The notes under the pieces: model-generated
The model's database searches: none
What the model was told of the DNA's origin: nothing
What the model saw: only the letters and a program-made list of their open reading frames with translations
Part shown: one piece after another, positions 45,242 to 52,987 of the stretch
Layout: the number at the start of each line of letters is the position of its first letter
How positions within the stretch are numbered: position 1 is the first letter of the stretch
Program-made: the position numbers and the translations under genes
NCBI GenBank assembly: GCA_039177555.1
Contig: JBCDFV010000015.1
Coordinates: 24,664 to 88,663 of the forward strand
Source of the DNA: JANQGH01 sp039177555
GTDB lineage: Bacteria > Pseudomonadota > Alphaproteobacteria > DSM-16000 > Inquilinaceae
Reading direction: 5' to 3'
DNA: 64,000 nt

Positions 45242-46299
45242 CCGGTCTCTCCATCAAAGTCCGCATAGTGGGTTCGAAAATCACCGTCGGTGTTTTCGAT
45301 GCCAATCTTGTCCCCATAACACGGGTGCTTGGACCATGGCGTGGCAAGATCGTCCGTCAACGCGTTGAGTTGGCCCATATAGGGCACGCCCGTCGAGCGC
45401 AGCTCCGCCGCCATCTGCCGGACATCGGGAAAGCTTTGAAAGGCCTGCCACCAAATCGCTCGGCCGGCCAGATAGCCACTGGCGCCGGCCCGATAGGCAT
45501 AGGTCAGCACCCGCCGAAAGGCGTCCATCCCCGCCCCGGCCGACAGCATCACCCAGGGGCGACCGGCGAGCGTGTCCAAGCGATCGAACCAGGCTTGCGT
45601 CGCGGCGATCGCCTCAGTTTCATCGCCGTCGGGGTCGGGCACCTCGGCCGCCTTCACCGGGCTCTCCAGCTTGAACAGGTCCACACCGAACTTGGGGTCG
45701 GCGAAGCGCTCAACACTTTCGAGCACCAGTTCGGGCCGCTTTCCCGGATCCTCGACATAGTCCTTGGTCTGCGCCGCGTCGCTCGGCAGCGGGTAGACCA
45801 GCAGTTCGAACACAAACGGGATGTCGTAACGCCGGCAGGCATCGCCGATGCGGGCGACGAAATCCTCCTGATGCCGGCAGACGGCCGCGTCGGCGTCGGG
45901 CCGGTACCAGGCGAGCACCTTCACGGCGTCGCCTCCGGCCCGCTTGATCTTGGCGACGCTCCAATGGTCGATCTCCGCGCTGAGACGGCCGCCCGGCGTT
46001 TCCTGGAAGATCGAGTCCTCAAGGGTCAGGATCAGGCCTTGCGCGGGGCTCATCAACTGCACGGCGGTCGGAAAGGCGACATGCGGGTCGAGCAGTAAGG
46101 CGGATGACGAGGGCGCCAGTTCGCGAACCAGGGTCTGCTTGACGGCGGCGACATCGTCATAGGCCGCCGCGTCAGTGCCGCGCCGATCCTTGATCAGGTT
46201 CTTGATCGGGGGACGCTGGTCAACCGCCGTCATCTTGAAGCGGCCCTGATCGTCGGCAAGGCGACGCAATCCCCACAGCTTACCGGGCGAAAGGCCCAT
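45238..46299 (-). CDS. LacD-type class I aldolase (ketose-1-phosphate or -1,6-bisphosphate)
   Basis: 353 residues. The tagatose-1,6-bisphosphate aldolase (LacD) family cleaves phosphorylated ketoses by a Schiff base. VDQRPPIKNLI (26-36) corresponds to the MDQR start motif, KVLAWYRPD holds Lys127, and FGVDLFKLESP gives the likely Schiff-base Lys210 (Lys205 in S. aureus LacD). SqiA of the sulfo-EMP2 pathway belongs to this family. The ATG at 46299 shares its A with the upstream kinase's TAA (TAATG), so they are coupled. A longer open frame upstream is antisense noise inside the kinase region. Confidence 0.87.
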   Translation of the reverse strand: MGLSPGKLWGLRRLADDQGRFKMTAVDQRPPIKNLIKDRRGTDAAAYDDVAAVKQTLVRELAPSSSALLLDPHVAFPTAVQLMSPAQGLILTLEDSIFQETPGGRLSAEIDHWSVAKIKRAGGDAVKVLAWYRPDADAAVCRHQEDFVARIGDACRRYDIPFVFELLVYPLPSDAAQTKDYVEDPGKRPELVLESVERFADPKFGVDLFKLESPVKAAEVPDPDGDETEAIAATQAWFDRLDTLAGRPWVMLSAGAGMDAFRRVLTYAYRAGASGYLAGRAIWWQAFQSFPDVRQMAAELRSTGVPYMGQLNALTDDLATPWSKHPCYGDKIGIENTDGDFRTHYADFDGETG

Positions 46300-47210
46300 T
46301 ACCCTTGCTCCTTCAAAAAGCGTCTCAACGCATCTTCCGTCGGTATGCCGGCACGGCCACCCGGACGCGTGCACTTTAGCGCTGCAGCACCTGCCGCCCA
46401 GCGTAGCGCGTCCGTCTCCGTCTGTCCCGCTGCCAACGCGCCGGCAAACGCGCCGTGAAAGACATCGCCCGCCCCCAGCGTGTCCACCGCTGTGACCTCG
46501 AATGCCGGCTGATGGTGGACCGTCTCGCCTTCCACCGTCCAGTAGGCACCGCGGGATCCGGCCGTGACCGCAACCCAGCCGCCAAACCGGCAGGCAGCCT
46601 TTTTGAGGCCGTCGGCGATATCGCCGCGACCCGACCATTGGGCCAATGCGGGTTCGGAAAACACGACGTGGCTTGCCGCTTCCGCCGCGGCCAGGGGGAT
46701 TTCGCGGTCCGTTACGTCGGCGTCCAATACGCCGGTGATCTTCAGGTCGCGCGCCGCCCGCAGTGCCCGGATCGCGGCTTCGGGCCAGCGCAGATCGCAG
46801 AGCACGGCGGCGAAATCCGGCAGCGTCTCGACCGGCAGCCAGCCGGCATCCGGTGACAAGGTCGGATCACTGAAATTGACGATCATACGTTCGCCCGCGC
46901 CATCGACCATTACAGCAGAGACGCCGGACTGGCCGCCTGGGATAGGCCGAACGGAGTCGACCCGCACGCCTTCGGCCCGCAGGCCGTCGACAATGCGGCG
47001 CCCCCAATCTTCATCGCCGACCCGCGCCCAGAGATGAGCGTCGCCGCCTAGCCGGGCGATGGTCACCGCCGCGTTGGCGGCAGGCCCGCCGCCGATCTCT
47101 CGATAGGACGACGCGAAGTGTTTCGTCGGACTGTCGGGCAGGACATCGACCTCGAAGACGAGATCCATCACAGCGATGCCGACGCAGGCGACCGCCGCGC
47201 GTGTGCTCAC
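46299..47210 (-). CDS. PfkB family carbohydrate kinase
   Basis: 303 residues of the ribokinase/PfkB fold. The Gly-Gly substrate motif is IGGGPAANAA (39-48) and the catalytic base is Asp249 in DTLGAGDVFHG. It would phosphorylate a ketose or similar sugar; between an isomerase and an aldolase it probably makes the ketose 1-phosphate. In sulfo-EMP2 the equivalent enzyme (SqiK) phosphorylates 6-deoxy-6-sulfofructose. The start overlaps the stop of the upstream dehydrogenase (ATGA at 47207-47210). Confidence 0.9.
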   Translation of the reverse strand: MSTRAAVACVGIAVMDLVFEVDVLPDSPTKHFASSYREIGGGPAANAAVTIARLGGDAHLWARVGDEDWGRRIVDGLRAEGVRVDSVRPIPGGQSGVSAVMVDGAGERMIVNFSDPTLSPDAGWLPVETLPDFAAVLCDLRWPEAAIRALRAARDLKITGVLDADVTDREIPLAAAEAASHVVFSEPALAQWSGRGDIADGLKKAACRFGGWVAVTAGSRGAYWTVEGETVHHQPAFEVTAVDTLGAGDVFHGAFAGALAAGQTETDALRWAAGAAALKCTRPGGRAGIPTEDALRRFLKEQG

Positions 47211-48139
47211 GGTCTAAGCCCCAGCCGGCTCGCAACCTCCCGAGCGATCATCCAGCTCACCCGAGCATTGGACTCCTCCGTCACGCCGGCGATATGTGGC
47301 GTCGCGAGCAGGTTCGGCACGTCGGAAAACACGTTGTCGGCCGGCACCGGTTCGGTTTCGAAGACGTCAAGCGCAGCGCCGCCCAAGTGACGCCGTCGCA
47401 GGGCATCGGCGAGCGCCACATCGTCGATGACACCGCCGCGCGCGGTGTTCACGATGACCGCGCCTTGCTTCATGGCGGCAAGGGTCTGCGCGTCGAACAG
47501 GTGGCGTGTCGCCGTGACCAGGGGCACGTGGAGACTGATCGCATCGCTGCGCCCGACCAGTGCGTCCCAATCCACCGGCGCGACGCCATACTCCCGCCAG
47601 ACCGGATCGCCCTTTTCGATGTTCGGGTCGAAAGCCTGGATCGGCATGCCGAGGGCCCGGGCCCGTACAGCGACGAGCCTGGCGATCCCGCCGAAGCCGA
47701 CCAGCCCCAGCAGCTTGCCGTTCAGCTCTCGGCCGATCAGGTCCGAGCGCGGCCAATCGCCGGCCAGCACCGAGCCCGTCGCGCCATAGGCCCCGCGAAG
47801 CAGGACCATCAAAGCACCGACGACGTACTCCGCCACCCCGATCGCGTTGGCGCCGGTCGCGGGTACGACCTCGATCCCCCTTGTCTCGCAGGCCTCGACA
47901 TCGATGTTGTCGAGACCCACGCCCAACCGCCCGACGACCATGGCGGAGGCGAGCGCGGCCACGAGGTCGTCACGGACCTGGGTGCGATTGCGGACGATCA
48001 GCGCGCGACAGCTTGAGACAGCCTCCACCAAGGCCGGGCGGTCGTCCACCAAGGCAGGGTCGTAGCGGAGGTCCGATCGGGCGCTGAGCCAGTCGACGGC
48101 ATCGGCGTCCATAAACTCGGAAACGACAATATCAGGCAT
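47207..48139 (-). CDS. NAD-dependent 2-hydroxyacid dehydrogenase, SlcC-like
   Basis: 310 residues. D-isomer-specific 2-hydroxyacid dehydrogenase: GLVGFGGIA (145-153) with Asp171 selecting NAD, and catalytic Arg234, Glu263 and His282. The N-terminal VVSEFMDADAVDWL and IVRNRTQV segments look like (S)-sulfolactate dehydrogenase SlcC of Chromohalobacter, from memory of that sequence; phosphoglycerate or hydroxypyruvate dehydrogenases are alternatives. It is the first gene of a tightly overlapping operon (dehydrogenase, kinase, aldolase, isomerase, GH31), after a terminator that follows the XRE gene. Confidence 0.84.
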   Translation of the reverse strand: MPDIVVSEFMDADAVDWLSARSDLRYDPALVDDRPALVEAVSSCRALIVRNRTQVRDDLVAALASAMVVGRLGVGLDNIDVEACETRGIEVVPATGANAIGVAEYVVGALMVLLRGAYGATGSVLAGDWPRSDLIGRELNGKLLGLVGFGGIARLVAVRARALGMPIQAFDPNIEKGDPVWREYGVAPVDWDALVGRSDAISLHVPLVTATRHLFDAQTLAAMKQGAVIVNTARGGVIDDVALADALRRRHLGGAALDVFETEPVPADNVFSDVPNLLATPHIAGVTEESNARVSWMIAREVASRLGLRP

Positions 48140-48282
48140 GGGCTCAAGACAGGTGAGGTCGACACAACGGTCGTCTGGTTATCGACTGTCGCGCGCAACT
48201 TCAATCCGATCGGACCGATGAGACCAATAAAGTTACCGCTCGGTTGCACAGCAAAGGGGCCGAGTTGCCGCCGGTCAGGCAC

Positions 48283-48314
48283 AAAAAAGGCCGCCAGCGT
48301 ACCGCGTGACGGCC
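48283..48314 (-). terminator. Intrinsic terminator after the XRE regulator
   Basis: Minus strand: GGCCGTC (48314-48308), 12-base loop, GGCGGCC (48295-48289), then TTTTTT (48288-48283). It ends transcription from the XRE gene and separates the ABC/XRE unit from the sugar operon, which must have its own promoter in 48140-48282. Confidence 0.7.
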
Positions 48315-48337
48315 CCTTGTTGGTGAGCAAAGGCGAC

Positions 48338-48805
48338 TTAGGCGCTTTGCTTCTCACCCGTGTTGAGCGCCCGAGCCAAATCGACCAGGCGACGTCGCAG
48401 GGACGGCTCGTCAATGCGATAGTAAGCGCGCACCAACTCCAGCGTTTCGCGGCTGGTGGTCGGGTCCCGGCGTGAACTCGCCTTGATCGGCGTGGCGTCG
48501 ACCTCGTCGGACGTGGACGGCAGCCCGTCGTAGAAATAGCTGACCGGAACGTCGAGCAGCTTGCTCAGCATGTGCAGCCGGCTGGCGCCGATGCGGTTGG
48601 CGCCGCGCTCGTATTTCTGGACCTGCTGGAACGAAATGCCGAAGGCATCCGCCAGCATTTCCTGGCTCATGCCCAAAAGGGTGCGCCGTTCGCGCATACG
48701 CTTGCCCACATGCACGTCGATCGGATCGGGGCCGTCCTCGGCAATCGTGCGCCTGCGCCGGGGCGGCCTGCGCCCGGAAACCATGTCAGTATCAACAGAT
48801 GTCAT
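48338..48805 (-). CDS. XRE family helix-turn-helix regulator
   Basis: 155 residues. The helix-turn-helix lies at about residues 32-85 (GKRMRERRTLLGMSQEMLADAF, continuing through FQQVQKYERGANRI). The N-terminal 30 residues are basic and the C-terminal tail is helical. This Cro/CI-like type is widespread in alphaproteobacteria, often one per many genomic contexts. A good AGGAGG lies 9 bases before the ATG. It sits 87 bases downstream of the ABC ATPase gene and could regulate the ABC genes or the following operon; the target is not evident. Confidence 0.85.
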   Translation of the reverse strand: MTSVDTDMVSGRRPPRRRRTIAEDGPDPIDVHVGKRMRERRTLLGMSQEMLADAFGISFQQVQKYERGANRIGASRLHMLSKLLDVPVSYFYDGLPSTSDEVDATPIKASSRRDPTTSRETLELVRAYYRIDEPSLRRRLVDLARALNTGEKQSA

Positions 48806-48892
48806 TATTCCTATCCTCCTGTACCGGCCACCGGCCGGACCGATATATCAAAGTGTTAGACCAAAACCGAGGGGCGGATACCACAAATTGGA

Positions 48893-50980
48893 TTATTCAG
48901 CAGCAGTTTTTATGACTGGCTCGTAACTCTCTAATTCGGCAAGTGGTATATGACACGCAATGGCATGCCCGTTCACAGTTTTGTGAACAGCCGGCCGCTC
49001 GGTCTCGCAGATGGCGCCGAGCTTGCGCGGACATCTTGTGTTGAAAGGGCACCCTTTCGGCGGATCCAGCACGCTGGGCAGCGGGCCTTCCAGCACGATG
49101 TTCTTCTTCTCGACGCTCGTGTCGGCGATCGGCACGGCGGACAACAGCGCCTCGGTGTAGGGGTGATAGGGCGGCTCGAACACCTCGTCCGTGGTGCCCT
49201 GCTCCATGATCTGGCCGAGATACATGACCACCACCCGGTCGGCCAGATAGCGCACGACGCCCATGTCATGGCTGATGAACAGCAGCGTGGTTTCGAATTC
49301 GCGCTGTATGTCCATCAGCAGGCCGGTCACCGCGGCCTGGACGGAGACATCCAGCGCCGACACCGGCTCGTCGGCGACCACCACGGCGGGGTTGCCGGCA
49401 AAGGCACGGGCAATGCCGACCCGCTGTTTCTGGCCGCCGGACAGTTGCCGCGGCCGTCGCTTGGCGAAATCCCGGGGAAGCTTCACCAGATCGAGCAGCG
49501 ACAGCACCCGTTCCTGAACCTTGGCACGGTCGGTCTCGACGCCGAATTTGCGGATCACCCGTGCGATCTGGCCGCCGACCGTCATGCTGGGGTTCAGCGT
49601 GTCGTTCGGGTTCTGAAACACCATCTGCAGCGAGCGCACCTGACGGGTCTTGCGGTCCGCGATCACCTTCGTCGTGATGTCGTCGTCGTTGAAAGACAGC
49701 TTGCCGCCGGTCGCCGTCTCCAGCCCCATCAGGACCTTGGCGAAGGTCGACTTGCCGCAGCCGGATTCGCCGACGATAGCCACGGTCTGGCCCTTGCGCG
49801 CGACGAAGGAGATGTCCTCGTTGGCCTTCACGTAGCGGACGGACCGGCCGGACAGAATGGCGGCAAGCGAGCGGTCGTGGACCGGATAGTACTTCTGCAT
49901 CTCGTCGGCTTGCAGCACGACCTCGCCGACCTCAGGTGGCGGCCGGCTCTCGACACCGGTGTTCGCAAGCGACCAGTCGATTTCATTCCAGCGCAGGCAG
50001 CGCACGGAATGTCCACGCGTGTCGTCCGAAACCTCCAGCGGAATGCTTTGTGTATCGCACCGCCCGCCCTCGAAGTGATCGCAGCGCGGCCAGAAGTTGC
50101 AGCCGGGCGGCCGCTGATGCGGCAACGGCAGGCGGCCGCGAATCGGCTTCAGCGGACGGGCATTCTTGTCGCGGCCCGGCGTCGGGATGCAGCCGAAAAG
50201 CCCGCGCGTATAGGGGTGTTGCGGCCGGTCGAAGATGTCGGCGACCGGCGCCTCTTCCACCACCTCGCCGGAATACATCACCGCGACCCGGTCGCAGGTC
50301 TCCAGGATCAGCCCCAGATTGTGGCTGATATAGACCATCGCCGTGCCGAACTGCCGGCTTATGTCGGCGATCAGTTGGACGATGCCCGCCTCGACCGTGA
50401 CGTCGAGCGCCGTGGTCGGCTCGTCCAACAGCAGCAGCGAGGGGTTCGACAACAGCGCCATGGCGATTACCACGCGCTGCTGCTGGCCGCCGGAGATCTG
50501 GTGCGGATAGGCCTCCATCACCCGCTCGGCGTCCGGCAGCCTGACATTGGCCAGCATCTCCGCCGCCCGGCGTCTGGCATCGTCTTCCGTACAGCCGGGC
50601 TCGTGGAACAGCGGCACTTCCATCAACTGGCGGCCGATCTTCATGCTGGGGTTCAAGGCGGCCATCGGTTCCTGATAGACCATGGCGATTTCGGAGCCGC
50701 GCAGGTCGCGCAACTCCTCGTCGCTCATCTCCATCATGTCGCGGCCTTTGAAGCGGATCGAGCCGTCCATGATGCGCCCGGCGCTGCCCATATAGCGCAT
50801 GATCGCCATGGCGACCGTCGACTTGCCGCAGCCGGACTCACCGACCACGCCAACCGCCTCGCCCGGCGCCACCGTGAGGTTGAAGTCGATCACGGCCGGG
50901 ATCTCGGCCGCACGGGTGAAGTAGGAGATGTTCAGCCCGTCGATCTGGAGGACCGGCTCGGTCGATGCTGTGCCGTTCAT
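48893..50980 (-). CDS. Fused dipeptide-type ABC transporter ATPase (DppD-DppF fusion)
   Basis: 695 residues containing two complete ABC ATPases. Each has a Walker A GESGCGKST (near residues 44 and 413), a signature (ISGGQQQRVVIAMAL and LSGGQKQRVGIARAF) and Walker B (LLLDEPTTALD and VVADEPVSALD), followed by the oligopeptide-transporter C-terminal motif with Cys residues (PPGCNFWPRC; PKGCPFNTRC). It powers uptake by the two permeases encoded upstream. Such fusions are common. Seven bases separate it from the upstream permease gene. Confidence 0.94.
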   Translation of the reverse strand: MNGTASTEPVLQIDGLNISYFTRAAEIPAVIDFNLTVAPGEAVGVVGESGCGKSTVAMAIMRYMGSAGRIMDGSIRFKGRDMMEMSDEELRDLRGSEIAMVYQEPMAALNPSMKIGRQLMEVPLFHEPGCTEDDARRRAAEMLANVRLPDAERVMEAYPHQISGGQQQRVVIAMALLSNPSLLLLDEPTTALDVTVEAGIVQLIADISRQFGTAMVYISHNLGLILETCDRVAVMYSGEVVEEAPVADIFDRPQHPYTRGLFGCIPTPGRDKNARPLKPIRGRLPLPHQRPPGCNFWPRCDHFEGGRCDTQSIPLEVSDDTRGHSVRCLRWNEIDWSLANTGVESRPPPEVGEVVLQADEMQKYYPVHDRSLAAILSGRSVRYVKANEDISFVARKGQTVAIVGESGCGKSTFAKVLMGLETATGGKLSFNDDDITTKVIADRKTRQVRSLQMVFQNPNDTLNPSMTVGGQIARVIRKFGVETDRAKVQERVLSLLDLVKLPRDFAKRRPRQLSGGQKQRVGIARAFAGNPAVVVADEPVSALDVSVQAAVTGLLMDIQREFETTLLFISHDMGVVRYLADRVVVMYLGQIMEQGTTDEVFEPPYHPYTEALLSAVPIADTSVEKKNIVLEGPLPSVLDPPKGCPFNTRCPRKLGAICETERPAVHKTVNGHAIACHIPLAELESYEPVIKTAAE

Positions 50981-50987
50981 GGCCGGA

Positions 50988-51941
50988 TCAGTCCTTCAGG
51001 CTGATTTCGCGCAGGCCGTCGGCCAGCATGTTCAAGCCTAGCACCAGCGACGAGATGGCGATGCAGGGGAAAACCACCGATTGCGGCGAGGTCAGCGCGA
51101 CCGTTCGGTTCTCCGCGATCAGATTGCCCCAGTTCGGGTCCGGCGGCGGCAGGCCGAGGCCGAGAAACCCTAAGACGCCCAGCGTGATGATCGTGTAACC
51201 GAGGCGCAAGCAGGCATCCACGATCAAGGGCCCGCGCGCATTGGGCAGGATTTCCACGAACATGATGTACCAACTGCTCTCGCCCCTGGTCTGGGCCGCG
51301 GCGACATAGTCCCGGTTGCGCAGATCCAATACCAGCCCGCGCACGATGCGCATGATCCCGGGCGCGCTGGCGAAGGTGACGGCGAGCAGGATGTTGATGT
51401 TCGATCGCCCGACCACCGTGATCAGCACCACGTAAAGAACCAGGACCGGGAAGCTCAGGATAATGTCCGAGACGCGGCTGAGGATGTCGTCGAGCCAGCC
51501 GCGCTTGTACCCCGCCAGCAGCCCAAGAAAGATACCGGCGGTGTAAGCGAGCAGCGTGGCCAACGGCGCCCAGATCAGGATCGGCCGGGCACCCCAGATG
51601 ATCCGGGAAAGAATGTCCCGGCCCAAATTGTCGCCGCCAAGCAGATAGCATTCGTCGCCGGTCGTGCGCTCCATCCCTTCATCGGTGAAATAGGGACGGT
51701 CCGGTTCGGCACAGGTGCCGGGCGAGGCATTCACCAACGGGCCGATCTGCTGTTCATAAGGATAGGGCGCCAGCACCGGCGCCAGGATGGCGACCAGCAC
51801 CCAGAAGATGACGATGCCGATGCCGATCGACGCCATCCAGCTTTCGCGCAGCAGGGCCAAGATCTTGAGGCCGCGAATGAGGGCGTTTGGCCGCCTCTCT
51901 TCGGCGCCGCCGGGTCCGGTTTCGAATGTCTGATCGGTCAT
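50988..51941 (-). CDS. ABC transporter permease, DppC/OppC family
   Basis: 317 residues, six membrane helices. The first helix SIGIGIVIFWVLVAILAPVLAPYPYE and the LLGGDNLGRDILSRIIWGAR segment are hallmarks of OppC/DppC. The EAA loop includes YVAAAQTRG. A long periplasmic insertion (about 65-100) contains two Cys residues (GTCAEPDRP and GDECYLLGG) that could form a disulfide. Lies between the DppB-like and ATPase genes with short gaps. Confidence 0.93.
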   Translation of the reverse strand: MTDQTFETGPGGAEERRPNALIRGLKILALLRESWMASIGIGIVIFWVLVAILAPVLAPYPYEQQIGPLVNASPGTCAEPDRPYFTDEGMERTTGDECYLLGGDNLGRDILSRIIWGARPILIWAPLATLLAYTAGIFLGLLAGYKRGWLDDILSRVSDIILSFPVLVLYVVLITVVGRSNINILLAVTFASAPGIMRIVRGLVLDLRNRDYVAAAQTRGESSWYIMFVEILPNARGPLIVDACLRLGYTIITLGVLGFLGLGLPPPDPNWGNLIAENRTVALTSPQSVVFPCIAISSLVLGLNMLADGLREISLKD

Positions 51942-51959
51942 GCTGGAGAGCCCATTCCG

Positions 51960-52892
51960 TCAGGTGAACCGGATACGTGGGTTGAGATAGGTGTAGCCGA
52001 TATCGGCGATCGTCTGCGTGCCCACGGCCACGATGACGGCGATCATCGCGCAGGCCTGGATCAGGTCGACATCGTTGTTCAGCGCCGCCTCCAACAACAG
52101 CGCGCCGAAGCCCTTATAGGCAAAGAAGTACTCGACCACGATGACGCCCGACAACAGCCAGTTGATCTGCAAGACGATGACCGTGAACGGCGCGATCAGG
52201 GCGTTGCGCAGCGCGTGGCGCATCACCACCCGCCGATAGGGCAAACCCTTCAGAACCGCCGTTCGAATGTACGGGCTTTGCATAACCTCGGCCATGGAGG
52301 CGCGGGTCATGCGCGCGACATAGCCGAAATCGTAGATGATCAGCACCATCACGGGCAGGATCATCTCTCGCAGGCTGAAGCCGTCGGTGAAGCCGCTGGT
52401 GCCCGGCAAGAGGCCCAGCCAGAAGACGAAGATGAAGGAAAGCAGGACGGCGCTGGCGAATTCCGGCACCGAGGTGGTGATGACCGACAGAAAGGTAATC
52501 GACCGGTCGGTCCGCGACCCTTCGCGCATGCCCGCGAACACGCCAAGCGTCAGCGAGATCGGGATCATGATGCCGAAGGTAAACAGGGCCAACAGGCCGG
52601 TATTGCCCAGCCGGGGCCACAGGATATCGGCAACCCTGGTATTGAACCGAGTTGACTCGCCGAAGTCGCCGACCAGGAAGTTGCCCAGCCATTCGATGTA
52701 GCGCACATAAATCGGCCGCAAATAGCCGTTGGCTTCCAGCCAGATCTCTCGCTGGGTGTCCGTCGAATAGGCGCCCAGGACACGGACGGCGATGCTCTCG
52801 ACATTTACCTCAAGCATCGCGAACAGGATGATCGAGACGGCCAGCATCGTCAGCAGCATGAAGACGAGCCGCCGGGCGAGAAAGACGATCAT
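51960..52892 (-). CDS. ABC transporter permease, DppB/OppB family
   Basis: 310 residues, six membrane helices with the usual OppB/DppB start (MIVFLARRLVFMLLTMLAV) and the EAA loop MTRASMAEVMQSPYIRTAV. It forms the pore with the DppC-like subunit. The loop between helices 1 and 2 is typical for peptide/opine/nickel transporters. Eighteen bases separate it from the DppC-like gene, and a strong hairpin lies upstream. Confidence 0.93.
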   Translation of the reverse strand: MIVFLARRLVFMLLTMLAVSIILFAMLEVNVESIAVRVLGAYSTDTQREIWLEANGYLRPIYVRYIEWLGNFLVGDFGESTRFNTRVADILWPRLGNTGLLALFTFGIMIPISLTLGVFAGMREGSRTDRSITFLSVITTSVPEFASAVLLSFIFVFWLGLLPGTSGFTDGFSLREMILPVMVLIIYDFGYVARMTRASMAEVMQSPYIRTAVLKGLPYRRVVMRHALRNALIAPFTVIVLQINWLLSGVIVVEYFFAYKGFGALLLEAALNNDVDLIQACAMIAVIVAVGTQTIADIGYTYLNPRIRFT

Positions 52893-52943
52893 GCGTCAGT
52901 CACGGCGCTGGTTGGGACCTGGGGGAACATGGGTCAAGAAGAC

Positions 52944-52984
52944 GGAGCCGGCTGCCATCGCACCTGGCGACGGCAGCCGGTTCC
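52944..52984. repeat. Stable hairpin between receptor and permease genes
   Basis: GGAGCCGGCTGCC (52944-52956) pairs with GGCAGCCGGTTCC (52972-52984): a 13-bp stem with one G-U, extended by an inner TCGC/GCGA. It follows the receptor stop by few bases. Such stems often protect the receptor mRNA so that receptor is made in excess over permease. No T run, so not a simple terminator. Confidence 0.6.
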
Positions 52985-52987
52985 CGC

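Noticed and set aside
48950..51004. 684-residue plus-strand ORF opposite the fused ABC ATPase
   Set aside because: Antisense to two complete ABC ATPase motif sets; shadow ORF.
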